From Alkalihalobacillus sp. CinArs1 (lineage in GTDB: Bacteria; Bacillota; Bacilli; Bacillales; Guptibacillaceae), in contig NZ_CANDOB010000001.1 of the NCBI RefSeq assembly GCF_947387515.1, positions 682,001 through 746,000 on the forward strand: a stretch of 64,000 nt of DNA, given 5' to 3'. Position numbers and translations under genes: made by a program. This document shows positions 44,509-53,252 of the stretch, piece after piece. Positions within the stretch are counted from its first letter, which is position 1, and the number at the start of each line of letters is the position of its first letter. The notes beneath the pieces are model-generated. The model did no database searches. It was not told the DNA's origin and saw only the letters and a list, made by a program, of their open reading frames with translations.

Positions 44509-44534
44509 GTTTTATTTACGATATCAGGGGGTAT
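44509..44534 (+). promoter_or_regulatory. Strong sigma-B-type promoter
   Basis: GTTTTA (44509-44514) and GGGTAT (44529-44534) are 14 bases apart, matching sigma-B GTTTAA/GGGTAT at 11 of 12 positions. It lies 37 bases before the small gene at 44571. Confidence 0.6.
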
Positions 44535-44570
44535 TGCCTACTAACATATGATAGGAGGTAATATGAGATC

Positions 44571-44699
44571 ATGGTTGGTCCTTCGAAACAGCACATTAAG
44601 GAAATTGAAAACAAAGCAAAACAAGATCAAGAAGAAGCAATTAAAGCTCGTAATGTTGTCTCAAAAGCTACTCGAGTAAATTCTATACATCCATCATAA
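44571..44699 (+). CDS. Small hydrophilic protein, likely general-stress gene (42 residues)
   Basis: The frame MVGPSKQHIKEIENKAKQ and onward predicts one charged amphipathic helix. AGGAGG lies 12 bases before the ATG, a wide gap; a different-frame ATG at 44563 is only four bases away but gives a lysine-rich product that looks less natural. The chosen frame ends exactly at a terminator and sits under a sigma-B-type promoter, which supports it. I recognise no family. Confidence 0.5.
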   Translation: MVGPSKQHIKEIENKAKQDQEEAIKARNVVSKATRVNSIHPS

Positions 44700-44725
44700 A
44701 AAGCAGGTATCTACCTGCTTTTTTA
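44698..44725 (+). terminator. Intrinsic terminator
   Basis: AAGCAGGTA and TACCTGCTT pair, followed by TTTTT. Confidence 0.85.
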
Positions 44726-44769
44726 GCTGTGAAAAACTATCTAGTTTCACCTCGTTAAGAACGCTCGCG

Positions 44770-45243
44770 TTAATCCTCTTTTATCATCGTAATGAACTCT
44801 GCATAGTCAGTAGTGAATGCGTCTTTCTTTTTGAACCCTAATTTCTCGTATAAATGAATAGCCCTATTGTTAAATGTTGCGACCGACAACCTAATCGGCA
44901 TTCTGACATACTGTTCTTTTATATAGTTCATGATGATTGTACAAAACTCATATCCATTCCCTTGTCCAGTATAATTAGGATCCATTCCAAAACCGATATC
45001 TATAAAATTATCTGGATATACACCATAGGTATGCCCAACCGGAATTTGAGCTGTTTCACCTGAACATAAGAAACCCACTACTTTGTTATTTTCATCAACT
45101 AGTAATCGATAGGAACCATCTAGTCGTTCGTTTATTTCTTCTTCATTCACTTCGTTATTATAAAAATCATAAGGCGGTTCGTATACCCAACTTAGTGTTC
45201 GTTTAGCTCCTTCAATGTCCATCTTCTTGATCGTTAAATTCAT
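44770..45243 (-). CDS. GNAT-family N-acetyltransferase
   Basis: This enzyme is expected to transfer an acetyl group from acetyl-CoA to an amine. The GNAT core is visible: IDIGFGMDPNYTGQGNGYEF (motif A, CoA-binding) and FNNRAIHLYEKLGFKKK (motif B). GGATGG five bases before the ATG at 45243 supports a length of 157; the longer frame lacks a ribosome site. The substrate is unknown. Confidence 0.82.
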   Translation of the reverse strand: MNLTIKKMDIEGAKRTLSWVYEPPYDFYNNEVNEEEINERLDGSYRLLVDENNKVVGFLCSGETAQIPVGHTYGVYPDNFIDIGFGMDPNYTGQGNGYEFCTIIMNYIKEQYVRMPIRLSVATFNNRAIHLYEKLGFKKKDAFTTDYAEFITMIKED

Positions 45244-45346
45244 CGTATCCATCCTATCTATGTATAATTCGCCTTTCTTCCTGAAAAACTTCTTCATTCT
45301 TATACGTTACCATAACGATTGAGTTAGACATCTTAATCAAATAGAA

Positions 45347-45381
45347 AAAATAAAAATCACACCTGCGAACCAGGTGTGATT
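45347..45381 (-). terminator. Terminator of ytxGH
   Basis: AATCACACCTG and CAGGTGTGATT form an 11-bp stem, followed by a T-rich minus-strand tail. Confidence 0.88.
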
Positions 45382-45396
45382 GTTTATATCAATCAT

Positions 45397-46023
45397 TTAT
45401 TTACGATATGTTCGTTCGAGTTCAAGCTTTGCTGCTTCATCCAAAGTTTCTGGAGAATCAGGATCTCTCTCGAGCGTTCGTTCAACATCTTGTTGAATCA
45501 CATCATCCATCGTTTCAGCACCTGACGTTTCGACGATCATCTTTTCGACATCGTGATCTACCATTGCTGAGACTGGGACTTCTGTTTCATCGAGTTCGGA
45601 AGCTTTTCTCTTCGTGTATCCGTTTGGGACAATGGCTTCTTCTTTCTTAGCAGCCTCACTATTCTTCTTTCGACTTTTCACTTTGTCGACAAGATCATTG
45701 GATTTTGTTTTAACAGACTGAGCGAATGTAGTCGACTTTTCTTTCACATTCCCAGTTACCTCAACGCTTTTGTCTTTTGCCTTGGTAACCCCTTCACTAA
45801 TATCAGTACGAAGTTCCTTCCCTGACTTAGGAGCTAAAAGTACACCCGCAGCAGCGCCGACAACTGTTCCAGCAAGAGCAGCAATTGCTGGCCCTTTCTT
45901 CTGAATATCCTGTTTTTTAGGAGACTTATTGATTCGAATCACTTCTCTTTCACCAGAGTCTTGACCTTGTGGGGCAGGTTCGTGTTTCACATCGACTTTG
46001 TGTTCAGAATCCGTTTTCTTCAT
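45397..46023 (-). CDS. ytxH: YtxH-domain general stress protein
   Basis: The YtxH signature, ALAGTVVGAAAGVLLAPKSG, forms a glycine-zipper membrane segment near residue 50; long charged helical tracts follow (EGVTKAKDKSVEVTGNVKEK). It has 208 residues, longer than many YtxH proteins because of an acidic C-terminal extension. B. subtilis ytxH is in a sigma-B/sigma-H operon with ytxG, and the same pair is seen here. AAGGAGG lies in the end of ytxG. Confidence 0.85.
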   Translation of the reverse strand: MKKTDSEHKVDVKHEPAPQGQDSGEREVIRINKSPKKQDIQKKGPAIAALAGTVVGAAAGVLLAPKSGKELRTDISEGVTKAKDKSVEVTGNVKEKSTTFAQSVKTKSNDLVDKVKSRKKNSEAAKKEEAIVPNGYTKRKASELDETEVPVSAMVDHDVEKMIVETSGAETMDDVIQQDVERTLERDPDSPETLDEAAKLELERTYRK

Positions 46024-46025
46024 GA

Positions 46026-46466
46026 TTAACCATCCTCCTTAACAGATTGAGTGTACGACTTCTTAAGACGATACTGTTCCCATAATCCTAAGATAGTACT
46101 ACCCCAATTCGCTACTTTAACCGTGTTTCCCTGCTTTGATTCTACACCTTTTTCAAAAGAATGACTGATTTTTGCAAAAGAGTTGTTGAGTTTCTTCAAA
46201 GATTCACCAGTATCCTTCACAGCATCGAACGCTGGACTGAACTTTGCTGCATTTTCTTGAATTTCGTCAGTCAAAACATTCGTTTTATGGAGCAGAATAG
46301 TCGTTTCTTTCGTTAACCCATCAATCTGACCTTGCACAGAATCAATCGTCTCAGCAGTTTTAGAAAGGGTAGCATTCGTAGATTTCAATACTTTAATCAG
46401 AAAAATACTTAAGATAGCAAAAGCTAGCGCTATGACTGCAACTGCCAAATAGAGAATAATTTCCAT
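46026..46466 (-). CDS. ytxG: DUF948 protein YtxG
   Basis: An N-terminal membrane helix (LYLAVAVIALAFAILSIFLI) is followed by a coiled-coil region of the DUF948 type (TLSKTAETIDSVQGQIDGLT). The 146-residue length and the position two bases before ytxH match the B. subtilis ytxG-ytxH unit of the general stress regulon. TAGGAGG precedes the ATG. The molecular role is unknown. Confidence 0.85.
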   Translation of the reverse strand: MEIILYLAVAVIALAFAILSIFLIKVLKSTNATLSKTAETIDSVQGQIDGLTKETTILLHKTNVLTDEIQENAAKFSPAFDAVKDTGESLKKLNNSFAKISHSFEKGVESKQGNTVKVANWGSTILGLWEQYRLKKSYTQSVKEDG

Positions 46467-46491
46467 ATAGAGCCTCCTACCAACTGAATTT

Positions 46492-46511
46492 GGGTATGGT
46501 TACCATTACCC
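46492..46511. promoter_or_regulatory. Inverted repeat in the ytxG promoter region
   Basis: The 20-base sequence GGGTATGGTTACCATTACCC is a near-perfect dyad 26 bases before ytxG. On the minus strand it includes GGGTAA, which with GATTAG 13 bases upstream forms a weak sigma-B-like promoter. Confidence 0.35.
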
Positions 46512-46537
46512 TTGAATAGGAAAGCTAATCACATAAT

Positions 46538-47098
46538 TTATGATTCTTTCATAAAGACCTTATCGATGGTTTCTTCTAATTCCTTAAACAACTCCCATTC
46601 TCGTTGTTCGTCAGTTAGGTTTGCTAGCAAACTCGCTAGGATAGATCTATAATACCAACCCTGCTTCTCTCTGCCCCTACTAAACTTCTCCCAAACGAGG
46701 TCCCCATCGTTTTGTAACTCGATGAGGATGGTTCGCAAATTGTGTAGTTTATCAGCACAAGCAATTTGCTTAATCTCAAAAGAAGCACCTTCTAAATAAT
46801 CGATCGTATGCTTTTTACGTTCTTCCCACACCATGCTTTTCTCTGGTTCAGAACATCCTTCAACTAACCTTGCAATTTCAACACCGAACGCTTCTTCGAG
46901 TTCTGAATAAGTCGTCGCCGTATCTTCTAACACATCATGAAGAATAGAAGCAGCGACAACTTCCTCCCTTACTCCATGTTTAAGTAAGTAAAAGCCAACT
47001 GTAATAGGATGTGAAACATAAGGAAGGTTTGATTTTTTTCTATACTGTTTATCATGTGCATACGCAGCATATTCAACCGCTTTTTCAATGACCTTCAT
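46538..47098 (-). CDS. HD-domain protein resembling small alarmone hydrolases
   Basis: The 186-residue protein matches the hydrolase half of RelA/SpoT and MESH1-type enzymes, which remove pyrophosphate from (p)ppGpp. Diagnostic motifs are YVSHPITVG, ILHDVLEDT (HDxxED) and CADKLHNLRTI. No synthetase, TGS or ACT domain is present. Manganese-dependent alarmone hydrolysis is the likely activity but is inferred. It lies two bases after the DUF418 gene and is the last gene of that operon. Confidence 0.78.
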   Translation of the reverse strand: MKVIEKAVEYAAYAHDKQYRKKSNLPYVSHPITVGFYLLKHGVREEVVAASILHDVLEDTATTYSELEEAFGVEIARLVEGCSEPEKSMVWEERKKHTIDYLEGASFEIKQIACADKLHNLRTILIELQNDGDLVWEKFSRGREKQGWYYRSILASLLANLTDEQREWELFKELEETIDKVFMKES

Positions 47099-47100
47099 CG

Positions 47101-48264
47101 CTACCCCTCATTTCTTTTTATCGAAAATCTTTTTTGATAGGTTACTAGTCTCCAGACCCATTCTAGCGGACCATACTTGAATGAATTCAGCCATATTTTG
47201 CTCAGTACGATTTGAACGATATAGATGACTACCAATAGGAGAATACCGGTGCTTACTCCAACTTCCCCATAAAGACCTAATCCATAATTATAAAAGATCA
47301 GTGTGCAAACGATGGACTGGAACAAATAATTACTAAGTGCAAGTTTTCCTACCCATTCGAAAACGATCATCTTCTTACCTCTCTGGTAGAGCAAAACAAA
47401 AAGGGCTACATAAAATAGTGATACAAGAGGGCCTCCGAGCGAATCTTGAAGGTGTAAAAACGCATATGAACTCGTTACATATGGAAGAAACTTTATAACA
47501 AACCCAACAGAACCCACCATGAGTAGTTTTTTTATAAGTGGAGAGTTAGCAACATCACCGTTCAGCCATCCCTTTTTCGCAAACCCTGCGCCGAATAAGA
47601 AGAAAGGCAAAATCACAAATAATAGAAAGAGTGCGTTCCAGCCCCCGTTCACATAAGCCCAGTCCTCGATTCTTTGTTGCATGATTTCTACTAAACTACC
47701 AGATCCATATACTTCGATCGATTGCTGGATCGCAATTGGCTGATGACTCGAAAATTCAACAGCACTTAATGGTAACATCAATAAAAACAAGAAAATGGCA
47801 TAGATAAGCCAAAGAACAACTCCGATTTGAAGTAGTCTCGTCCCTCTCAATCGGATAAATAAAAGAAGGACTAAACCGCAAAGACTGTATGTAAATAAAA
47901 TATCACCATGCCAAATAAGAGTGAAATGAATGACTCCTAACAACATTAAGAACAGGAGGCGTCTTAGCATCAATGGATAAAATGCAGCACCTCTCTCCAG
48001 TACACGACTTCGGAATAGAATGAAGCCATACCCGAACAAAAATGAAAAAAGTGGGTAAAAGCTCGCTTGAGCGAAGAAATCAACAAAGATCATAGACCAT
48101 TGATTAAGCTGATTTCCCCAATAATTAAGGTTGTCGATATAGATATAGGGAGAGTGAAAATCAATCATATTCACTAAAAAAATGCCCAACAGTGCAAATC
48201 CCCTCATCGCATCTATTGAATGGATCCTCTCGCTTCCCGAAACGGGTGCTAGTTCTTTCCCCAT
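47101..48264 (-). CDS. DUF418 multi-spanning membrane protein
   Basis: The product has about nine or ten membrane helices. The family pattern is IDAMRGFALLGIFLVNM at the start and KLALSNYLFQSIVCTLIF in the last third, seen in YeiB/YxaH-type DUF418 proteins and related to acyltransferase-3 topologies. AAAGGATG sets the start at 48264 (387 residues); a GTG at 48297 overlaps the previous gene but has no good site. The function is unknown. Confidence 0.82.
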   Translation of the reverse strand: MGKELAPVSGSERIHSIDAMRGFALLGIFLVNMIDFHSPYIYIDNLNYWGNQLNQWSMIFVDFFAQASFYPLFSFLFGYGFILFRSRVLERGAAFYPLMLRRLLFLMLLGVIHFTLIWHGDILFTYSLCGLVLLLFIRLRGTRLLQIGVVLWLIYAIFLFLLMLPLSAVEFSSHQPIAIQQSIEVYGSGSLVEIMQQRIEDWAYVNGGWNALFLLFVILPFFLFGAGFAKKGWLNGDVANSPLIKKLLMVGSVGFVIKFLPYVTSSYAFLHLQDSLGGPLVSLFYVALFVLLYQRGKKMIVFEWVGKLALSNYLFQSIVCTLIFYNYGLGLYGEVGVSTGILLLVVIYIVQIVLSKIWLNSFKYGPLEWVWRLVTYQKRFSIKRNEG

Positions 48265-48293
48265 ATTTTCATCCTTTCTAGCGCTCTTCTCTA

Positions 48294-49589
48294 TCACTTC
48301 TTACAAATCTCTGTTAAATAGTCTGAGGTAGTTGTTATCAATTCTTTATCTAGCTCAGGATATTGTTCGAAATCGATTCCTTCCATAATATAAGCATGAA
48401 ATTTACGTATATCACTTTTGATTTCTTCTCTTTGTCCTTCAGCTGTTAAGATCAACGCTTCGAGAACACCGTTTATAACCGAAACATCACCTTTGCCATA
48501 ATGTCTTATTAAATAAAAAGACTTATAGAGATAGTGAAAAAAAGATTTTGGAGAGGTCATAACTCGCAAATTTCTATTTGAATCAAAAAAGACTTCTTTC
48601 GGTCGATATACTTCACCTATACGATGTAAGATCGATCCAAGACGATTAGTACAGTTGATTGCAGTATGAGGATCATTAACAGAAGGAGAAATTGCGCGTA
48701 ATGAGATTTCAACAAGTTTTTGAATTGAAAACTCAAGATCTTGAGTGTTGATCCGCTCTGAACCGATTTTTATTACATTTAATACAGTATTCTTTTTAAA
48801 AGGATCATTACCATTCACCCATACCGTCCCAAGTAAAGAGCCTCGTCTCACATATTGACCTACTACGGCATTCAACCTAATGATGAGGTCATCTTGTTTT
48901 GAATGTTCAACAAGATTTTCATATTGAATCTGTTGGATGTACCCCATTTTCTCACTATAGATCGGAATGCCATCACCTTCTCTAAGTTCAAGCTTCTCCC
49001 AACCATCCCAATCCTCGAACTTCTCTCCTGCAATCAATTCTTCTTTCGTATCGAGCAATGCCAACGTTTCTCTTGTGATTTTCTCGATCAAGTTGCTAAC
49101 TTGTACAAAAGAAGAAGAGTGATGAATAAATAAAACAAAGAACAATAAGCAAACAACAGCGATCACTACCGTTAGAACAGGGGATAACAAGAGCCTTTCG
49201 TCTTTCCCTGTCAAGAACAGCATGTTGAACAAAGCAAAAACAAAGCCAGCCACGAAAATACCTAGTACATGTTGAGTGAAACGATCCGATATAAAATCCT
49301 GCAGTGTTCTAGGTGAAAACTGTGAAGAATAAGTCGTTAACACAACCATAATAGAAGAAAAAGAAATGGTAGTCATCGTTAAGATCGCAGTAATGAGAGG
49401 TCCATACAGGGACTGTGCTATTTTCTCAGAAGCTAAGAATAGCTTCGAATATGTACCATCAAGCTGTGACATATAAGCGATATCGATCCATGTACTTATA
49501 CCAACTACGACTACTGAAAGAATTCCGTAAATAACGGGTAAAAACCAAAAGCTGTTTCGTAATTTGATCATTGTTTTAGAGTCATTCAT
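48294..49589 (-). CDS. DUF2254 membrane protein
   Basis: Four membrane helices occupy the first 170 residues, and a soluble domain the rest. The DUF2254 hallmark is TTISFSSIMVVLTTYSSQFS followed by SPRTLQDFISDRFTQ, plus SPSVNDPHTAINC in the soluble part. Its length of 431 is normal. AAGAGGT lies eight bases before the ATG. It heads the operon DUF2254-DUF418-HD hydrolase. The function is unknown. Confidence 0.85.
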   Translation of the reverse strand: MNDSKTMIKLRNSFWFLPVIYGILSVVVVGISTWIDIAYMSQLDGTYSKLFLASEKIAQSLYGPLITAILTMTTISFSSIMVVLTTYSSQFSPRTLQDFISDRFTQHVLGIFVAGFVFALFNMLFLTGKDERLLLSPVLTVVIAVVCLLFFVLFIHHSSSFVQVSNLIEKITRETLALLDTKEELIAGEKFEDWDGWEKLELREGDGIPIYSEKMGYIQQIQYENLVEHSKQDDLIIRLNAVVGQYVRRGSLLGTVWVNGNDPFKKNTVLNVIKIGSERINTQDLEFSIQKLVEISLRAISPSVNDPHTAINCTNRLGSILHRIGEVYRPKEVFFDSNRNLRVMTSPKSFFHYLYKSFYLIRHYGKGDVSVINGVLEALILTAEGQREEIKSDIRKFHAYIMEGIDFEQYPELDKELITTTSDYLTEICKK

Positions 49590-49628
49590 CAGGTACCTCT
49601 TTCTACGATTATTGGTATGAATAAACCG

Positions 49629-50189
49629 TTAATATATATAAGGGATCAGACGATTACGTGTTCTCCCCCACTCCTCATACCCTATTCCAATCGACTTTGA
49701 TAATAGCTCTTCTTCAATTCTTATCCGGTACAACAATGACGGTATGAGTAACAACAACGCTACGAACACACCGATCCACACTCCCATATAGATGGGAAAA
49801 CCAATCGTAATCAATAATAATCCAGTATAAAGCGGATGTCTTAGTTTACGATAAGGACCTGAGCTGACTAACTCAAGCTCCTCTTCAACGATTACATCTC
49901 TAGAAAAAAACTGTCCAAGCTCTCTAATTCCCCAGTACCGTAGTAATATACCTCCTCCGTAAATTACTATTCCAATACTTTTTGACCAAGCGGACTCTTC
50001 AAAATTAAATAAGTTTAAAACACTAAAAATAACCGTCAAAAGAATCGTTGATAACGTCATGATGAGGATTAGTCGGAACGATTTCTTCTCAATATTCGTT
50101 GGTTTGTTTTGGTCCTTTCCACGCTTTAATACGAATTCCCCAATCCAAAAAGCGGTCAAAATGAAAAAGATTATTTCCCATACATTCAT
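49629..50189 (-). CDS. Isoprenylcysteine carboxyl methyltransferase-like membrane protein
   Basis: This small membrane methyltransferase-type protein has four or five helices. The SAM-binding C-terminal pattern SSGPYRKLRHPLYTG and a closing EWGRTRNRLIPYIY match the ICMT/PEMT family. GAGG before the ATG at 50189 gives 186 residues; the longer frame is unsupported. The bacterial substrate is unknown. Confidence 0.8.
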   Translation of the reverse strand: MNVWEIIFFILTAFWIGEFVLKRGKDQNKPTNIEKKSFRLILIMTLSTILLTVIFSVLNLFNFEESAWSKSIGIVIYGGGILLRYWGIRELGQFFSRDVIVEEELELVSSGPYRKLRHPLYTGLLLITIGFPIYMGVWIGVFVALLLLIPSLLYRIRIEEELLSKSIGIGYEEWGRTRNRLIPYIY

Positions 50190-50301
50190 TTCCTCAGCCC
50201 CCTTTTCTAGACTTGTTATAAGCAGTATACCAGAGTTTGAAGGGTACAAATGAACCAAAGGTTTATAAATGTATAATTCCGGGAATTTATACACCCTAGT
50301 A

Positions 50302-50319
50302 AATGTAAGCCCTTACATT
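50302..50319. promoter_or_regulatory. Palindrome in the spacer before proBA
   Basis: AATGTAAG-CC-CTTACATT is a perfect 8-bp dyad about 110 bases before the divergent ICMT gene. It could be an operator. The rest of the 440-base spacer (50190-50629) shows only the proB promoter; no T-box motif is present. Confidence 0.3.
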
Positions 50320-50518
50320 AAGCAGAATTGGAGGGATGCTTATATACACCTTTCCGCATAATTTGGGGTTATTTGGTAATTAGTCGTCGCGGATAGTAGT
50401 TATATATAAGGTTGTGACAGCGTCTCATCTTCTAAGAGAATATAAGAGGAGATTAGAACGTCTATCGTCCATTTTCTTAGTTATTCTCCATTTATCCGCA
50501 CTATTTGGGAAGCTGGTA

Positions 50519-50546
50519 TTGTAAGGAAATGACGGTTTGTTATACT
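50519..50546 (+). promoter_or_regulatory. Candidate promoter of proBA
   Basis: TTGTAA (50519-50524) and TATACT (50541-50546), with an extended -10 TGT, are 16 bases apart. The 5' leader would be about 75 nt. Confidence 0.55.
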
Positions 50547-50629
50547 CGAATAGTCGAATTGATCACAGCAAATTGTCCAGTCACAGAAGAAAAAAACACA
50601 TTTAACGGCAAGTTAATAGGAGTGAAATG

Positions 50630-51772
50630 ATGAATCTAGACGATGGAAAAAAGCGAATCGTAATAAAAATTGGAAGCAGCTCATTAACGAGCAGACTCGG
50701 AGACATCAGCCGCAGAAAACTAGAACGATTAGTTGATGACATCGTAATGTTAAAAGATGAAGGACACGAAGTACTTCTCGTATCTTCAGGTGCAGTAGCT
50801 GCTGGCTATCGCAGACTCGGTTGCCTTGAGCGTCCTACATCTCTTTCTGAAAAACAGGCGGCCGCGTCGATTGGCCAGGGACTATTAATGGAAGCTTACT
50901 CAGAGCGTTTCATCTCCCATGGCTATACAGCTTCACAGATCTTGATTACGAGAAGTGACTTTTCCGATCGAAAAAGATATAACAACGCACGCAATACCAT
51001 CAATGTATTGTTAGAACGCGGTATTGTACCGATCGTAAATGAAAATGACACAGTAACAGTTGAACGATTGAAGTTTGGTGATAACGATACGCTATCAGCT
51101 AAAGTTGGTGCTTTAGTCGATGCAGATCAACTTATTATCCTTTCAGATATAGATGGACTGTTCAGTGACGACCCAAGAAAGAACCCAGACGCTGAACTTC
51201 TTGAGCATGTTACAGAAATCACACCTGAAATCGAAGAATCTGCTGGAGAGCCATCGAGCTCTGTTGGAACAGGTGGAATGAGATCTAAGATCGATGCTGT
51301 GAAAATTGCTATGGCTTCAGGAACAAATTCATTCCTTGGTAATGCTTCAACGAAAGGCATTATTTATAACGCTGTTCAAGAAACAGCAAGAGGAACTTAT
51401 TTCGAACCAGAGGGCGACGCAGAGCTTGACAATAAGAAGCAATGGATCGCATTTAACTCAGGCCCTGAAGGTGAAGTAATCGTTACAGACAAAGCAAGAG
51501 ATGAAATTTCAGATCAAGAACGAAGCCTACAGCCTATTGGCGTTCATTATGTACACGGTCACTTTAAGCCTGGTGCAGTCGTTAAGGTAACGGACATGGA
51601 TGGCGAAGAAATCGGTCTTGGTGTGACAAACTACTCTTCTAAACACCTTAAGATGATTAAGGGTCTCACATCTGATGAGATTTCAGAATTGATCGATGTA
51701 TCTGTAAAAGAAGCTGTTCATATCAATGATTTTGTATCACAAGATCAGCTTGCAATTCCACTAGGCTCATAA
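50630..51772 (+). CDS. proB: Glutamate 5-kinase
   Basis: This enzyme phosphorylates glutamate in the first step of proline synthesis. The amino-acid-kinase fold shows VIKIGSSSLTS, VSSGAVAAGYRRLG, NENDTV, LSDIDGLF and GTGGMRSKIDA. A C-terminal PUA domain (about residues 280-370) is present, as in most ProB. Of two adjacent ATGs, 50630 lies seven bases after AGGAG. proA follows at 52 nt in the same operon. Confidence 0.95.
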   Translation: MNLDDGKKRIVIKIGSSSLTSRLGDISRRKLERLVDDIVMLKDEGHEVLLVSSGAVAAGYRRLGCLERPTSLSEKQAAASIGQGLLMEAYSERFISHGYTASQILITRSDFSDRKRYNNARNTINVLLERGIVPIVNENDTVTVERLKFGDNDTLSAKVGALVDADQLIILSDIDGLFSDDPRKNPDAELLEHVTEITPEIEESAGEPSSSVGTGGMRSKIDAVKIAMASGTNSFLGNASTKGIIYNAVQETARGTYFEPEGDAELDNKKQWIAFNSGPEGEVIVTDKARDEISDQERSLQPIGVHYVHGHFKPGAVVKVTDMDGEEIGLGVTNYSSKHLKMIKGLTSDEISELIDVSVKEAVHINDFVSQDQLAIPLGS

Positions 51773-51824
51773 AAGATAACTTGAACAACCAACACGAGAA
51801 CATTAATTTCACAGGAGGCGTTTG

Positions 51825-53093
51825 ATGACTACTCTAAATACAACGGTAGAAGTAAATGTAAAAGAACAGGCGAAGCTAGCACAGAAAGCTTCTAAAAAGC
51901 TTTCGCTGCTTACGACGGAAGAGAAAAACGAAGCGCTCAACATTATTGCGGACGTGCTTGAACAAAATACGGATTATATCCTACAAGAGAATAATAAAGA
52001 CCTTGAACGAGGGAAAGAAAAAGAATTTACAGATGCATTTATGGATCGCTTACGCTTAACGGAAGACCGTGTGAAAGATTTTGCGAACGGACTTCGTGAA
52101 GTAGCACAGCTTGAGGATCCTGTTGGTGAAGTACTTTCTGACTGGAATTTAGATAACGGTATGCAAGTCGAACAAGTTCGCGTACCTCTTGGTGTAATCG
52201 GCATGATTTATGAAGCTCGCCCAAACGTAACGGTCGATGCAACTGGACTTGCTCTTAAGTCAGGAAATGCGATTGTTCTAAAAGGCGGCTCTAACGCGCT
52301 GAACTCAAACAAAGGTATCGTAAAAGTTATTCATGATGCGCTGCCTAAAACGAAGCTCCCTGTTGAAGCAGTACAACTAATCGCTACAACAGATCGTAAA
52401 GCGACTAGCGAACTATTTACGATGAAAGAGCATATCGATGTATTGATCCCACGTGGCGGTGGTGCGTTGATCAATACGGTAGTAAACAATGCTACTGTAC
52501 CTGTGCTTGAAACAGGTGTTGGTAACTGCCACATCTATTTCGATAAGCACGCTGACGCTGAAAAAGCGATCAACATCTTGATCAATGCAAAAACAGACCG
52601 CCCAGCTGTGTGTAACGCTGCTGAAACGCTTATCGTGCACAAAGAATGGTTAAATGAAAACAAAAATCTTCTTGCGAAAGCTCTTAAAGATAACAATGTT
52701 AAGATTCACGGGGACGAGCACATCGTGAATACGTTTGAAGATGCAGTACTTGCTGATGAAGACGATTGGAGCAATGAGTACCTTGGACTTGAAATCGCAA
52801 TTAAATCAGTAGATAGTACGCAAGAAGCGATCGATCATATTGAAACTTACGGAACTAAACACTCAGAAGCCATCATCACAGAAGATAAAGAATCAGCTTC
52901 CCTTTTCCGTAACCTTGTTGATGCAGCTGCAGTCTATCACAATGCATCTACTCGTTTTACAGATGGATCAGCTCTTGGTTTCGGTGCAGAGATCGGAATT
53001 TCAACACAAAAACTTCATGCAAGAGGACCAATGGGTCTACCAGCACTTACAACGATTAAGTATTGCATGACAGGAACAGGTCAAATTCGATAA
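51825..53093 (+). CDS. proA: Glutamate-5-semialdehyde dehydrogenase (gamma-glutamyl phosphate reductase)
   Basis: This enzyme reduces glutamyl phosphate to the semialdehyde, which cyclises to pyrroline-5-carboxylate. The aldehyde dehydrogenase-like fold carries the catalytic cysteine in DRPAVCNAAETL (about residue 263) and the substrate region LIPRGGGALI. AGGAGG six bases before the ATG at 51825 gives 422 residues. The final step is supplied by proC at 32594. Confidence 0.95.
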   Translation: MTTLNTTVEVNVKEQAKLAQKASKKLSLLTTEEKNEALNIIADVLEQNTDYILQENNKDLERGKEKEFTDAFMDRLRLTEDRVKDFANGLREVAQLEDPVGEVLSDWNLDNGMQVEQVRVPLGVIGMIYEARPNVTVDATGLALKSGNAIVLKGGSNALNSNKGIVKVIHDALPKTKLPVEAVQLIATTDRKATSELFTMKEHIDVLIPRGGGALINTVVNNATVPVLETGVGNCHIYFDKHADAEKAINILINAKTDRPAVCNAAETLIVHKEWLNENKNLLAKALKDNNVKIHGDEHIVNTFEDAVLADEDDWSNEYLGLEIAIKSVDSTQEAIDHIETYGTKHSEAIITEDKESASLFRNLVDAAAVYHNASTRFTDGSALGFGAEIGISTQKLHARGPMGLPALTTIKYCMTGTGQIR

Positions 53094-53103
53094 ACCTTTA
53101 AGC

Positions 53104-53138
53104 AAAGATAACTCCTTAACAAGGGGTTATCTTTTTTT
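53104..53138 (+). terminator. Terminator of proBA
   Basis: AAAGATAACTCCTT and AAGGGGTTATCTTT pair with one G-U, followed by TTTT. Confidence 0.85.
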
Positions 53139-53252
53139 GTGTATGAACTTAGAAGAGATGAACAGCCTACTGATGTGAGCATATGTTTCGAGAAAATAAC
53201 GAACTCCATTTATAATGAATTAAGATATCTTTAATTCGAAAGGATGAAAGAA

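Noticed and set aside
50190-50629. A T-box (proline tRNA) leader before proBA
   Set aside because: Proline genes in Bacillus can have T-boxes, but no GGTGG-type T-box sequence or AGAAAG-like specifier context is seen, and the best promoter leaves only a 75-nt leader.
53244-53252. The ATG at 53244 as start of the old yellow enzyme
   Set aside because: It is too close to the AAAGG ribosome site; the ATG at 53253 has proper spacing and matches the family N-terminus.
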